A DNA stretch of 33,960 nucleotides, from positions 1-33,960 of IMG/VR virus record IMGVR_UViG_3300017917_003928; one strand, 5' to 3'. Below the pieces are notes generated by a model. That model had not been told where the DNA came from. It worked only from the letters and a program-made list of their open reading frames with translations, and searched no databases. The translations under genes and the position numbers were made by a program. Source of the stretch: a virus. Below are positions 23,800 through 30,744 of the stretch, piece after piece (positions within the stretch are counted from its first letter, which is position 1; the number at the start of each line of letters is the position of its first letter).

Positions 23800-24332
23800 T
23801 GACCAATCAAAATTACAATGATGCATTGAAAACAGCCATGAACTGGCTGGGCGATCAACCCGGTGTGATCATGCTGGGTCAAGCTGTGTGCTATGCTGGC
23901 ACAGGCTGTTATGAAAGTTTGACTCAAGTACCTGCTTACAAGAAAATGGAATTTCCTGTGGCTGAAAACTTTCAAATTGGCGTAAGCACCGGCCTGGCAC
24001 TGAATGGCCTGATTCCTGTGAGTATTGTACCGCGTTGGAATTTTTTGCTGTGCGCCACAGATCAGATTGTGAATCATTTGGACAAAATGCACAGCATGAG
24101 CAGCGGTGGATATCAACCCAAGGTCATTATCCGTGTGGCCAAAGGCAGCGAAAAACCAGTGGATCCCCAAGACCAGCACAAAGGCAACTTTGCGGATGCA
24201 TTTAGATTGATGTGCAAAAACATAGACATTGTGGAACTGCACACACCGGACTTGGTGTTGCCGGCATATCAGCAGGCTTACCACAGCAATCGCAGTACCA
24301 TTCTTGTGGAATTTCCCGACTACGGCAAATGA
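23799..24332 (+). CDS. TPP enzyme E1-beta/transketolase Pyr-domain subunit
   Basis: The 177-residue protein matches the pyrimidine-binding domain of E1 beta and transketolase. FPVAENFQIGVSTGLALNG (52-70) contains the Glu that activates TPP (PxAEN). The following IPVSIVPRWNFLLCATDQIVNHLDKM is the conserved 'F...A.DQ' helix. It lacks the C-terminal transketolase_C domain of normal E1 beta (about 325 residues). With the 23176 product it would form a minimal TPP enzyme of two short subunits. The gene follows in TAATG overlap, and the NAD-dependent reductase follows in ATGA overlap, so all three are made together. Confidence 0.85.
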   Translation: MTNQNYNDALKTAMNWLGDQPGVIMLGQAVCYAGTGCYESLTQVPAYKKMEFPVAENFQIGVSTGLALNGLIPVSIVPRWNFLLCATDQIVNHLDKMHSMSSGGYQPKVIIRVAKGSEKPVDPQDQHKGNFADAFRLMCKNIDIVELHTPDLVLPAYQQAYHSNRSTILVEFPDYGK

Positions 24333-25144
24333 AAATTTTGATAACAGGTGCTGGCGGATTTCTGGGCCGGTATGTTGCTCAGCAGTTGAGTGATCACAAC
24401 GTAGATGCCTGCGACAGAGCCCAGTTGAATTTGGCCAATGCTGATGCAGTCAAACAATATTTTGCTGACCGTAGCTATGATGCAGTGGTGCATTGTGCTG
24501 CTGCAGGTAGAAACACTGTTTGGTCCCAAGATCCTGCTGTAATCAACAACAATTTGGCCTGTGCTATCAATCTAATGACGCACAGACACAAATTTGGAAA
24601 ATTGATCAACATAGGCACAGGTGCCGAGTTTGATCTGTCACAGCACATTGACTCGGCCAATGAAGATGAGATTTTCGACCGCAGTCCCAAACACAGTTAT
24701 GGATGTAGCAAAAATTTGATTGCCAGATATCTTCGCAGTCAACCCAATTGTGTTACTCTGCGACTTTTTGGTTGCTTTGACAGCACCGAAGACTCGCGTA
24801 GACTGCTGCAACAGTTTCATTCAACAGTGGTACAAGGTCAGAGATTTGATCTCGAGGATCGCTGGTTTGACATGTTCAGTGCCAGAGATTTTGTCAAGGT
24901 GCTGACCGCTGTTCTAAATAACACTGTTCAGCATCAAGACATCAACTGTGTATATGCTCAAAAACATAGACTCAGCGACATTCTGAGTGTATACTGTGAC
25001 AGTCACAACCTAGATTCTAGTTTGATCAATGTAACAGGCACCGGACTTAATTACACAGGCGATTCTGGCACACTAGATCAATACAATTTGGATCTGGATG
25101 GACTTGAAAAATCTTTGGAACTGTATGAATTCAAAAGAAAATGA
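24329..25144 (+). CDS. NAD-dependent sugar epimerase/reductase (extended SDR)
   Basis: The ATG at 24329 overlaps the previous stop and gives 271 residues. TGAGGFLGRY (6-15) is the NAD-binding loop. LINIGTGAEFD supplies the catalytic Ser/Thr strand, and HSYGCSKN contains the YxxxK pair. It resembles GDP-fucose synthase/YerF-like reductases that act on a 4-keto sugar, sometimes with epimerisation. It would be the last step after the RfbH-like and TPP subunits: reduction of the two-carbon branch or of C4. It ends inside the MazG-like gene (20-nt overlap). Confidence 0.82.
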   Translation: MKILITGAGGFLGRYVAQQLSDHNVDACDRAQLNLANADAVKQYFADRSYDAVVHCAAAGRNTVWSQDPAVINNNLACAINLMTHRHKFGKLINIGTGAEFDLSQHIDSANEDEIFDRSPKHSYGCSKNLIARYLRSQPNCVTLRLFGCFDSTEDSRRLLQQFHSTVVQGQRFDLEDRWFDMFSARDFVKVLTAVLNNTVQHQDINCVYAQKHRLSDILSVYCDSHNLDSSLINVTGTGLNYTGDSGTLDQYNLDLDGLEKSLELYEFKRK

Positions 25145-25421
25145 AATTTTGTTGATCACACAAGAGGAATGCGCAGAAGTCACGCAGGCCATCAGCAAGT
25201 GCTATCGTTTTGGCTTGGACAATGTCAAACCCGGCAAACCAAAAACCAACAGACAGCACCTGGCCGAAGAGCTGGGTGATTTACAGGCCATGATCGATCT
25301 ATGCATTGTGAATGGTTTGGTCAGTCGACAAGATGTCGAACAGGCCAGTGACAACAAAATTGCCAAACTAAAAGTATGGTCGGATATTTTTAAAGAAGAA
25401 CACAATGAAAATCAAAGTTAG
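25125..25421 (+). CDS. MazG-like nucleotide pyrophosphohydrolase
   Basis: The ATG at 25125 gives 98 residues; the earlier in-frame ATG at 25098 lies further into the upstream gene. The metal-binding helices are visible: EECAEVTQAISKCYRFG (helix with EExxE) and HLAEELGDLQAMIDL (ExxD). MazG-like proteins hydrolyse NTPs, dNTPs or alarmones to monophosphates and pyrophosphate. Phage versions may lower (p)ppGpp or clean up non-canonical nucleotides, of interest here because the phage likely makes deazaguanine bases. It overlaps both neighbours (20 nt with the reductase, 17 nt with queE). Confidence 0.8.
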   Translation: MNSKENEILLITQEECAEVTQAISKCYRFGLDNVKPGKPKTNRQHLAEELGDLQAMIDLCIVNGLVSRQDVEQASDNKIAKLKVWSDIFKEEHNENQS

Positions 25422-26265
25422 TGAAATTTTTTACAGTGCACAAGGTGAAGGACGCTTTGTTGGCGTACCCAGTGTATTTTTAAGAACATTTGGTTGCAAC
25501 TTTACTTGTTCAGGTTTTGGTTGTGCACCTGGTGTCAAGAGTACCGAAGCCGACGAAGTGGCCAAGAATGTGCACTTGTACAAGGACTTCAACAGCCTGC
25601 CCTTGGTCAATACTGGCTGTGACAGTTATGCCAGCTGGCATCCTGCTTTCAAAGAACTCAGCCCAACACACGACACTGATACACTGGTCGATAAGTTGTT
25701 GGCGCTGACCCCCAACAACAAGTGGGTGCAAGACAATGGCAACGATGTGCACTTGGTGATCACTGGCGGTGAACCCTTGCTGGGTTGGCAACGTGCATAT
25801 CAAGACCTACTGTCGCACCCACGCATGGCAGATCTTACAAATATCACTTTTGAAACCAATGGTACACAAGATCTGCAGCCCAAGTTCAAAGAATATCTGA
25901 ATGTTTGGGAATCGGATTCGTTTGATCGAGAAATTACATTCAGTGTGAGTCCCAAACTCAGTGCCAGTGGCGAACTGTGGGCGGAGGCCATTCAACCTGC
26001 GGTGGTTTGCGAATATCAAAAGTTTGGCACAGCATATCTCAAGTTTGTGGTGGAAACAGAACAACACTTTGCTGAAGTGGACCAAGCAGTTACAGAATAT
26101 CGTGCAGCAGGATTCCGTGGTCTTGTTTATGTGATGCCACAGGGCGGTGTGGTAACTCCCTATGCTGCCAACCGTGTGCGAGTTGCTGACTGGGCACTGA
26201 GTCGAGGTTATAACTACAGCCCTCGACTGCATGTGGATCTTTGGGGAAATGGATGGGGCAAATAA
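25405..26265 (+). CDS. queE: 7-carboxy-7-deazaguanine synthase
   Basis: The 286-residue radical SAM protein converts 6-carboxytetrahydropterin (QueD product) to 7-carboxy-7-deazaguanine (CDG). IFYSAQGEGRFVG (8-20) is the QueE start signature. FGCNFTCSGFGC (29-40) holds the iron-sulfur cysteines with Cys31, Cys35 and Cys40; the usual spacing is CxxxCxxC, so the third Cys is displaced by two residues. VITGGEPLLGWQR (118-130) is the SAM-binding GGEP motif. The C-terminal part contains LYVMPQGG. It overlaps the MazG-like gene by 17 nt and is joined by TAATG to nadE. The length is greater than E. coli QueE (223), with an insertion after the cysteines. Confidence 0.92.
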   Translation: MKIKVSEIFYSAQGEGRFVGVPSVFLRTFGCNFTCSGFGCAPGVKSTEADEVAKNVHLYKDFNSLPLVNTGCDSYASWHPAFKELSPTHDTDTLVDKLLALTPNNKWVQDNGNDVHLVITGGEPLLGWQRAYQDLLSHPRMADLTNITFETNGTQDLQPKFKEYLNVWESDSFDREITFSVSPKLSASGELWAEAIQPAVVCEYQKFGTAYLKFVVETEQHFAEVDQAVTEYRAAGFRGLVYVMPQGGVVTPYAANRVRVADWALSRGYNYSPRLHVDLWGNGWGK

Positions 26266-27065
26266 TGAAATTACATGCAAGAATTACCAAATGGATTCAA
26301 GACTACGCCAAGAAGAACAAAATCAAAACCTTGGTTGTGGGAATATCTGGTGGCATTGACAGTTCGGTGGTGTCCACACTGTGTGCAAGGACCGGACTGC
26401 CTACCATTGTGGTAAGCATGCCCATTAGACAGGAAACTACACAAAAAAGACTCAGCAGTGATCATGCTGGTTGGCTGTTGGCCAATTATTCCAATGTCAC
26501 GCACATGAGTGTAGACATGACTCCGGTGTTTAATGCATTCCAAAAGAAAACACTGCCGCTGTGCAACGATGACGGTGAAATAATTCCACAAGTAGAACTG
26601 GCCTATGCCAACAGCCGCAGCAGACTACGAATGATGACCCTGTATCAGATTGCACAAAGTCACGGTGGCATTGTGGTGGGTACAGGCAATCGAGTGGAAG
26701 ATTTTGGCGTAGGCTTCTTTACTAAATATGGCGACGGCGGAGTAGACATCAGTCCCATTGGTGACTGCATGAAAACTGAAGTCTGGGACATGGGTCGCGA
26801 ACTGGGTGTGCTAGAAGAAATTATAAATGCAGCACCCACAGATGGGTTGTGGGCCGATGCTAGAACCGACGAGGATCAACTGGGCATGAGCTATCCCGAA
26901 CTGGAACAGGCCATGATCAATGATCAATTGGAGCAGCCGTCAGTGTTGGATGTTGGGCTATCGCTGGGCTTGAGCAAAATAGAAAAAGCACAGTTGAAAA
27001 AATACCGCGAGCTGAGGCAACGCAACTTGCACAAGATGGAACCTATTCCGGTATTTAAAAAATAA
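26265..27065 (+). CDS. nadE: NH3-dependent NAD synthetase-like PP-loop amidotransferase
   Basis: The ATG overlaps the queE stop (TAATG) and gives 266 residues; an upstream TTG is in frame but inside queE. The PP-loop SGGIDSS is at 28-34. GTGNRVEDFGVGFFTKYGDGG and SPIGDCMKTEVW are the conserved NadE blocks, and APTDGLWADARTDEDQLG matches the deamido-NAD-binding loop of one bacterial NadE subgroup. NadE adenylates the carboxyl of nicotinate adenine dinucleotide and replaces it with an amide using ammonia. It has no glutaminase domain. The gene may support NAD supply, or, since QueC is missing, take over amidation of CDG, an adenylation-and-ammonia reaction of the same class. The first explanation is the more conservative. 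Confidence 0.9.
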   Translation: MKLHARITKWIQDYAKKNKIKTLVVGISGGIDSSVVSTLCARTGLPTIVVSMPIRQETTQKRLSSDHAGWLLANYSNVTHMSVDMTPVFNAFQKKTLPLCNDDGEIIPQVELAYANSRSRLRMMTLYQIAQSHGGIVVGTGNRVEDFGVGFFTKYGDGGVDISPIGDCMKTEVWDMGRELGVLEEIINAAPTDGLWADARTDEDQLGMSYPELEQAMINDQLEQPSVLDVGLSLGLSKIEKAQLKKYRELRQRNLHKMEPIPVFKK

Positions 27066-27304
27066 TGTTAGACGAACTTAACACAGTGACCTGGCTGTCG
27101 AGAATAAGTTCGGCTCGAATGAAGTTTTGCATTTGGCCAAGGCGTTGTTACAATACAGGTGGTAGTATTTGGTTAAAATATGCATACTGCACAACCAAAG
27201 TGATAACTGGGCCAGGCGATCCTATTTTTGTACATCGTTGGTACAGTCGGGAAGAATTTTTACTTTTGAGGTTAAAATATGGGGATTTTAGATCGTTGGC
27301 TTAA
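27065..27304 (+). CDS. Small hypothetical protein, 79 aa
   Basis: The ATG overlaps the nadE stop (TAATG). The protein is basic and aromatic, with several Trp and Cys residues (KFCIWPRRCYNTGGSIW at about 20-36). There is no recognised family. VHRWYSREEFLLLRLKYGD near the end looks like a short helix. The following gene starts within its 3' end (26-nt overlap), which supports translation of this frame. Confidence 0.5.
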   Translation: MLDELNTVTWLSRISSARMKFCIWPRRCYNTGGSIWLKYAYCTTKVITGPGDPIFVHRWYSREEFLLLRLKYGDFRSLA

Positions 27305-27665
27305 GCCCAAAAAAGCACCCGAGGTCAAGCAAGATATACCACGACCGAAAAAGAAGACTGAAAAAGAACTGGCTACAGAGCGTGGCGAACCCTATGTAAA
27401 CATTGTGAGCATGGAGATTGATCCCAACAATCTGCACCAAGGCGCATTTGAATTGGATTGGAACGACAAGTTTGTCAGCAATCTAATCCGCGCCGGATAT
27501 CAAATGAAACCCGACGATACAGATTCAGACATTGTGGATCGTTGGTTCCAGAATGTGTGCAGACACGTTGTGATGGAAACATGGGAACAGGAACAGGCCA
27601 TGCGCAACTCAGGTATCTATGTAAAAACCACAGACCTTGGCGGCGGCCGTAAAGAAGTAAGCTGA
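27279..27665 (+). CDS. Conserved T4-like phage protein, 128 aa
   Basis: A GAGG site at 27268-27271 precedes the ATG. The first 35 residues are basic and Pro/Lys-rich (KPKKAPEVKQDIPRPKKK), followed by a compact region EPYVNIVSMEIDPNN and FELDWNDKFVSNLIRAGYQ (57-75), then DTDSDIVDRWFQNVC. I recall close relatives in T4-like cyanophages, where it is a conserved hypothetical near structural or replication genes. No enzymatic motif is visible. Confidence 0.75.
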   Translation: MGILDRWLKPKKAPEVKQDIPRPKKKTEKELATERGEPYVNIVSMEIDPNNLHQGAFELDWNDKFVSNLIRAGYQMKPDDTDSDIVDRWFQNVCRHVVMETWEQEQAMRNSGIYVKTTDLGGGRKEVS

Positions 27666-27667
27666 CA

Positions 27668-28369
27668 ATGATTCTGTATGTAAACGGCGACAGTCACACA
27701 GCAGCCGCCGAAGCAGTAAATCCACATGCTTTTGCCGAAGACGACGGTGAACTGTTTTATCTGGGTCGTGCTCCACATCCTGCAAATCTAGCAGTGAGTT
27801 GGGGCAAGACTTTGAGTGCTGCACTCAAAACCAGCTTTCACTGCGGTGCAGAAAGTGCCAGCTCAAATCAGCGCATCTTGAGAACCACAAGGGAGTGGTT
27901 GGCAACACCAAGAAATCAAGAAGTGTTTGTTATTATTCAATGGTCAACTTGGGAACGAGAAGAATGGCAAGACGAGCACGGCACCTACTACCAGGTAAAT
28001 GCCAGCGGCATTGATCATGTACCTGCCAGCATGCAAGACAGATATCGGAAATTTGTCACCAATGTCAATTGGAAAACCTGCACCAATCATTGGCACCAAC
28101 AAATTTGGAATTTTCATGAAGAATTGACCAGTCAAGGTATTTGCCATATCTTTTTTAACGGAAACAATGATTTCGGTCAAGTAAAAAAACAACTAGAGTG
28201 GGGCGCAAGCTACATTGATCCTTACAGTACAGAGGGCACATTTTCCAGTGTGTTGCAGAAAAATGGATTCGACACAGTAGCACCCGATTCTTGGCATTTT
28301 GGTAAAGACGCTCATAGCTTTTGGGCAAATTATATGTTACAATACATCATCAAAAACCAAATGATTTGA
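27668..28369 (+). CDS. SGNH/GDSL-like hydrolase
   Basis: The 233-residue protein shows SGNH hydrolase blocks: NGDSH at 6-10 with nucleophile Ser9, a Gly in block II near residue 60, NGNND (164-168, block III), and DSWH at 207-210 with catalytic Asp207 and His210. Such enzymes hydrolyse esters, including sugar O-acetyl groups and lipids. No signal peptide is present, so it would act in the cytoplasm or in the virion. It lies after the queE-nadE group and 7 nt before rnh. The acceptor is unknown; removal of O-acetyl groups from a polysaccharide would fit the sugar island. Confidence 0.72.
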   Translation: MILYVNGDSHTAAAEAVNPHAFAEDDGELFYLGRAPHPANLAVSWGKTLSAALKTSFHCGAESASSNQRILRTTREWLATPRNQEVFVIIQWSTWEREEWQDEHGTYYQVNASGIDHVPASMQDRYRKFVTNVNWKTCTNHWHQQIWNFHEELTSQGICHIFFNGNNDFGQVKKQLEWGASYIDPYSTEGTFSSVLQKNGFDTVAPDSWHFGKDAHSFWANYMLQYIIKNQMI

Positions 28370-28376
28370 GCCCCAT

Positions 28377-29432
28377 ATGCGATATGTGTTGATTGACACT
28401 GCCAACATGTTTTTTCGTGCACGCCATTCTGCACACAGAGCCAGCGACACCTGGACCAAACTGGGCTTTGCCTTGCATGTCACAATGATGAGTGTAAACA
28501 AAGTGGTACGCAAGTTTGAAGCAGATCATGTGGTTTTTGCGCTGGAAGGACGCAGTTGGCGCAAAGATCTTTACAAACCCTACAAGGCCAATCGTGCCGA
28601 AGCTCGTGCTGCACTGACTGAAACAGAAGCCGAAGAAGATCAGCTGTTTTGGGAAACTTACGACAATTTGACTAAATACTTGTCTACAAAAACCAACTGT
28701 AGCGTTGTTCGCTGTGCCACCGCAGAAGCGGACGATGTTATTGCTCGTTGGATAGCGTTACACCCCCAAGACGAACACATTATTATCAGCTCAGATTCAG
28801 ATTTTGTGCAATTGGTTGCACCCAATGTGAGGCTGTACAATGGTATCAATGATCACTTGTTTGCCGTGGATGGTGTCACAGATGACAAAGGTCGTAAATT
28901 GAGCTTTACGGTAGAAAGCAATTCAAAAATCAAAGTAGGAAAGCCGGACCCTAACTTTGTGGTGCCTGAGGACTACCATCGCTGGGCATTGTTTTTGAAA
29001 TGCATGCGCGGCGATCCTGGAGACAATGTGTTTAGTGCGTATCCTGGTGTGAGAATCAAAGGCACAAAGAATTCAGTGGGACTTACAGAAGCTTTCGAAG
29101 ATCGCAACAAGCGTGGCTACAACTGGAACAATCTCATGCTGCAACGCTGGACTGATCACGAAGACAAGGAACACAAAGTTATTGATGACTACGAACGCAA
29201 CCGTGAACTGATTGACTTGACTGCACAGCCGGATCATGTCAAACAAGTGGTAGATACTGCCATCCGCGAACAAATCAGTCACCGAGACATTGGTCAAGTG
29301 GGCATGCACTTTCTGAAGTTTTGCGGCAAGTTCGAACTCAACAAACTCAGCGAACACGCAGATACCGTGAGTCGCTGGTTAAACATCACATACAAAGGAA
29401 TCTTAAATGATAGTGGCCAAACCAGTCATTGA
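28377..29432 (+). CDS. rnh: RNase H / 5'-3' exonuclease (T4 rnh-like)
   Basis: The 351-residue protein is of the FEN-1/T4 RNase H family, which removes RNA primers from lagging strand fragments. Conserved acidic residues are visible: Asp7 in LIDTANMFF, ATAEADDVI (114-122) with Glu117, Asp119 and Asp120, SSDSDFVQL (138-146) with Asp140 and Asp142, and RGDPGDNV (211-218) with Asp213 and Asp216. LEGRSWRKDLYKPYKANR is the arch region. It is slightly longer than T4 RNase H (305). It works with the polymerase and clamp encoded earlier in the window. Its 3' end contains the start of the next gene (26-nt overlap). Confidence 0.93.
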   Translation: MRYVLIDTANMFFRARHSAHRASDTWTKLGFALHVTMMSVNKVVRKFEADHVVFALEGRSWRKDLYKPYKANRAEARAALTETEAEEDQLFWETYDNLTKYLSTKTNCSVVRCATAEADDVIARWIALHPQDEHIIISSDSDFVQLVAPNVRLYNGINDHLFAVDGVTDDKGRKLSFTVESNSKIKVGKPDPNFVVPEDYHRWALFLKCMRGDPGDNVFSAYPGVRIKGTKNSVGLTEAFEDRNKRGYNWNNLMLQRWTDHEDKEHKVIDDYERNRELIDLTAQPDHVKQVVDTAIREQISHRDIGQVGMHFLKFCGKFELNKLSEHADTVSRWLNITYKGILNDSGQTSH

Positions 29433-29859
29433 CAAAAAGTTTTGGATCTTGCAAGAAGACAACCAAAAAGTAGGAAATGTGGAAGCTTGTCAAGACGGCA
29501 GTTTCCAAGTCAAAATCAACAACACTGTAAATCAATACAAGACCATTAGAATGGTCACTCAGACTCATAACATTGTGTTTGAGCAGCCTGAAAAAATTCA
29601 AAAGAAAACAGTCACCAACGAAGTGCATGGATATGAAGCACAAGGTCGTGTGTACAATCCAATCTGGGATGTGAAACATCGACTACCGCTGTATACCAAA
29701 AACAAAAAATCCAAGTCTTGGTTCGCTGCTGGCTGGTACAGAGTTCAGCGCGGTAAGACCTGGAAAGTCTTGCAGGACCCCAAACTGATTGCACTGCAAC
29801 GCTACAAATACCACGGACCATTTCACAGTCAAGAGGATGCCAATGACCAATCCGTTTAG
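29407..29859 (+). CDS. Conserved T4-like phage hypothetical protein, 150 aa
   Basis: An AAGGA site at 29396-29400 precedes the ATG inside rnh. MIVAKPVIDKKFWILQEDNQ, then VGNVEA and FQVKINN, are beta-rich. The second half is basic (YTKNKKSKSWFAAGWYRVQRG). I recall relatives beside rnh in T4-like cyanophages, with unknown function. A small beta-barrel nucleic-acid-binding fold is possible. The next gene starts within its 3' end. Confidence 0.7.
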   Translation: MIVAKPVIDKKFWILQEDNQKVGNVEACQDGSFQVKINNTVNQYKTIRMVTQTHNIVFEQPEKIQKKTVTNEVHGYEAQGRVYNPIWDVKHRLPLYTKNKKSKSWFAAGWYRVQRGKTWKVLQDPKLIALQRYKYHGPFHSQEDANDQSV

Positions 29860-30214
29860 AGATCAAGAAAAATTCATGCGAGCTTGCGATCAAAGTGTTG
29901 ATCAAAACAATCAAAACCAGTTTGATCTTTATCTTAAATTGATCAGAGAGGAAGCCGATGAATTACAAACCGCAGTTGATACTAATGATAAAATTGAACA
30001 ACTAGATGCATTGATTGACATTTTGGTTGTTACTATTGGTGCTATTCACTCCATGGGCGCCGATGCTGAAGGGGCGTGGAAAGAAGTTATGCGTACCAAC
30101 TTTGCCAAGATTGACCGAGAAACTGGCAAAGTTCGCAAGCGTGAAGACGGTAAGGTTCTCAAACCTCAGGGATGGACGCCCCCTGATCTAAAACCATACA
30201 TTAAAAAATCATGA
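29843..30214 (+). CDS. MazG-like NTP pyrophosphohydrolase
   Basis: The ATG at 29843 with AAGAGG upstream gives 123 residues; an ATG at 29837 and another further upstream are also in frame. The helical metal-binding motif is LKLIREEADELQTAVD (EExxEL) with QLDALIDILVV (ExxD-like, D at the second half). The C-terminal KVRKREDGKVLKPQGWTPPDL is a strongly conserved tail of phage MazG-like proteins. It probably hydrolyses dNTPs or NTPs to NMP and pyrophosphate. It is the second such enzyme of the window (also 25125) and ends by ATGA overlap with the next gene. Confidence 0.82.
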   Translation: MTNPFRDQEKFMRACDQSVDQNNQNQFDLYLKLIREEADELQTAVDTNDKIEQLDALIDILVVTIGAIHSMGADAEGAWKEVMRTNFAKIDRETGKVRKREDGKVLKPQGWTPPDLKPYIKKS

Positions 30215-30420
30215 TCAGTTTACAAAAATTTGTTGATCGAGTGCAGGGCTGCGAAGCTCGTGGACTCAAAGATGTTTCATTTAGCCTGACCGAAGCCAAA
30301 GCCATGCAAGCAGATCTCACACGCCTGCTGCTGGAACTACAAGCAGTACGGCAAAATGCCAACAAACCACTTGAAGAAGAAGTAATTCGAGTCAATATGG
30401 ACGGGGGCAGTTTTTTATAA
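30211..30420 (+). CDS. Small conserved T4-like phage protein, 69 aa
   Basis: The ATG overlaps the MazG-like stop (ATGA). MISLQKFVDRVQGCEARGL, then FSLTEAKAMQADLTRLLLELQ, predict two helices with an acidic/hydrophobic face. It ends EEEVIRVNMDGGSFL. I recall close relatives in T4-like cyanophages at a similar location. Function unknown. Confidence 0.75.
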   Translation: MISLQKFVDRVQGCEARGLKDVSFSLTEAKAMQADLTRLLLELQAVRQNANKPLEEEVIRVNMDGGSFL

Positions 30421-30438
30421 ACTGCTCAGTTATTTCCG

Positions 30439-30446
30439 CTAAATAA
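30439..30446 (+). promoter_or_regulatory. Possible late promoter octamer directly before an ATG
   Basis: CTAAATAA ends 4 nt before the ATG at 30451. No Shine-Dalgarno sequence is present. If the motif acts as a T4-type -10 element, transcription would start at about the ATG. Confidence 0.3.
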
Positions 30447-30450
30447 ATGC

Positions 30451-30744
30451 ATGAGTAGACCCAAGCCCACTGTTCTCGTAGAACTGACCAACAAGGCAAC
30501 TTACAAGTCTGAGCAGGTGCTCAGCAGCGAAGGAGTGTGGGCTGTGTTCTACGACAGTAGACCAATCAATTTGAAAACATCAAATCTGTTGGTACAATAC
30601 CCCGGACCCAAATACAAAAAAGTCAGTTTCAGCAATCCAGGACATGCCATAAATTTGGCCAGAAAGCTCAATACACAATTTAAAACAGACAAATTCACAG
30701 TGGTATTGTTGCAACAAGGCAAGCAAATTTATCCCAGTGCGTGA
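30451..30744 (+). CDS. Conserved phage hypothetical protein, 97 aa
   Basis: The 97-residue protein is beta-rich and basic (TVLVELTNKATYKSEQ, then VWAVFYDSRPINLKT, and PGPKYKKVSFSNPGHA). Such small beta proteins occur next to MazG-like and rnh genes in T4-like phages. No function is recognised. No Shine-Dalgarno sequence precedes the ATG, and the octamer at 30439 lies just upstream. The next gene begins at a GTG in its 3' end. Confidence 0.65.
   Translation: MSRPKPTVLVELTNKATYKSEQVLSSEGVWAVFYDSRPINLKTSNLLVQYPGPKYKKVSFSNPGHAINLARKLNTQFKTDKFTVVLLQQGKQIYPSA

Noticed and set aside
26265-27065. QueC assignment for the PP-loop gene after queE
   Set aside because: The motifs (FFTKYGDGG, TDEDQLG, ADARTDEDQ) are those of NadE; the C-terminal zinc-binding cysteines of QueC are missing.
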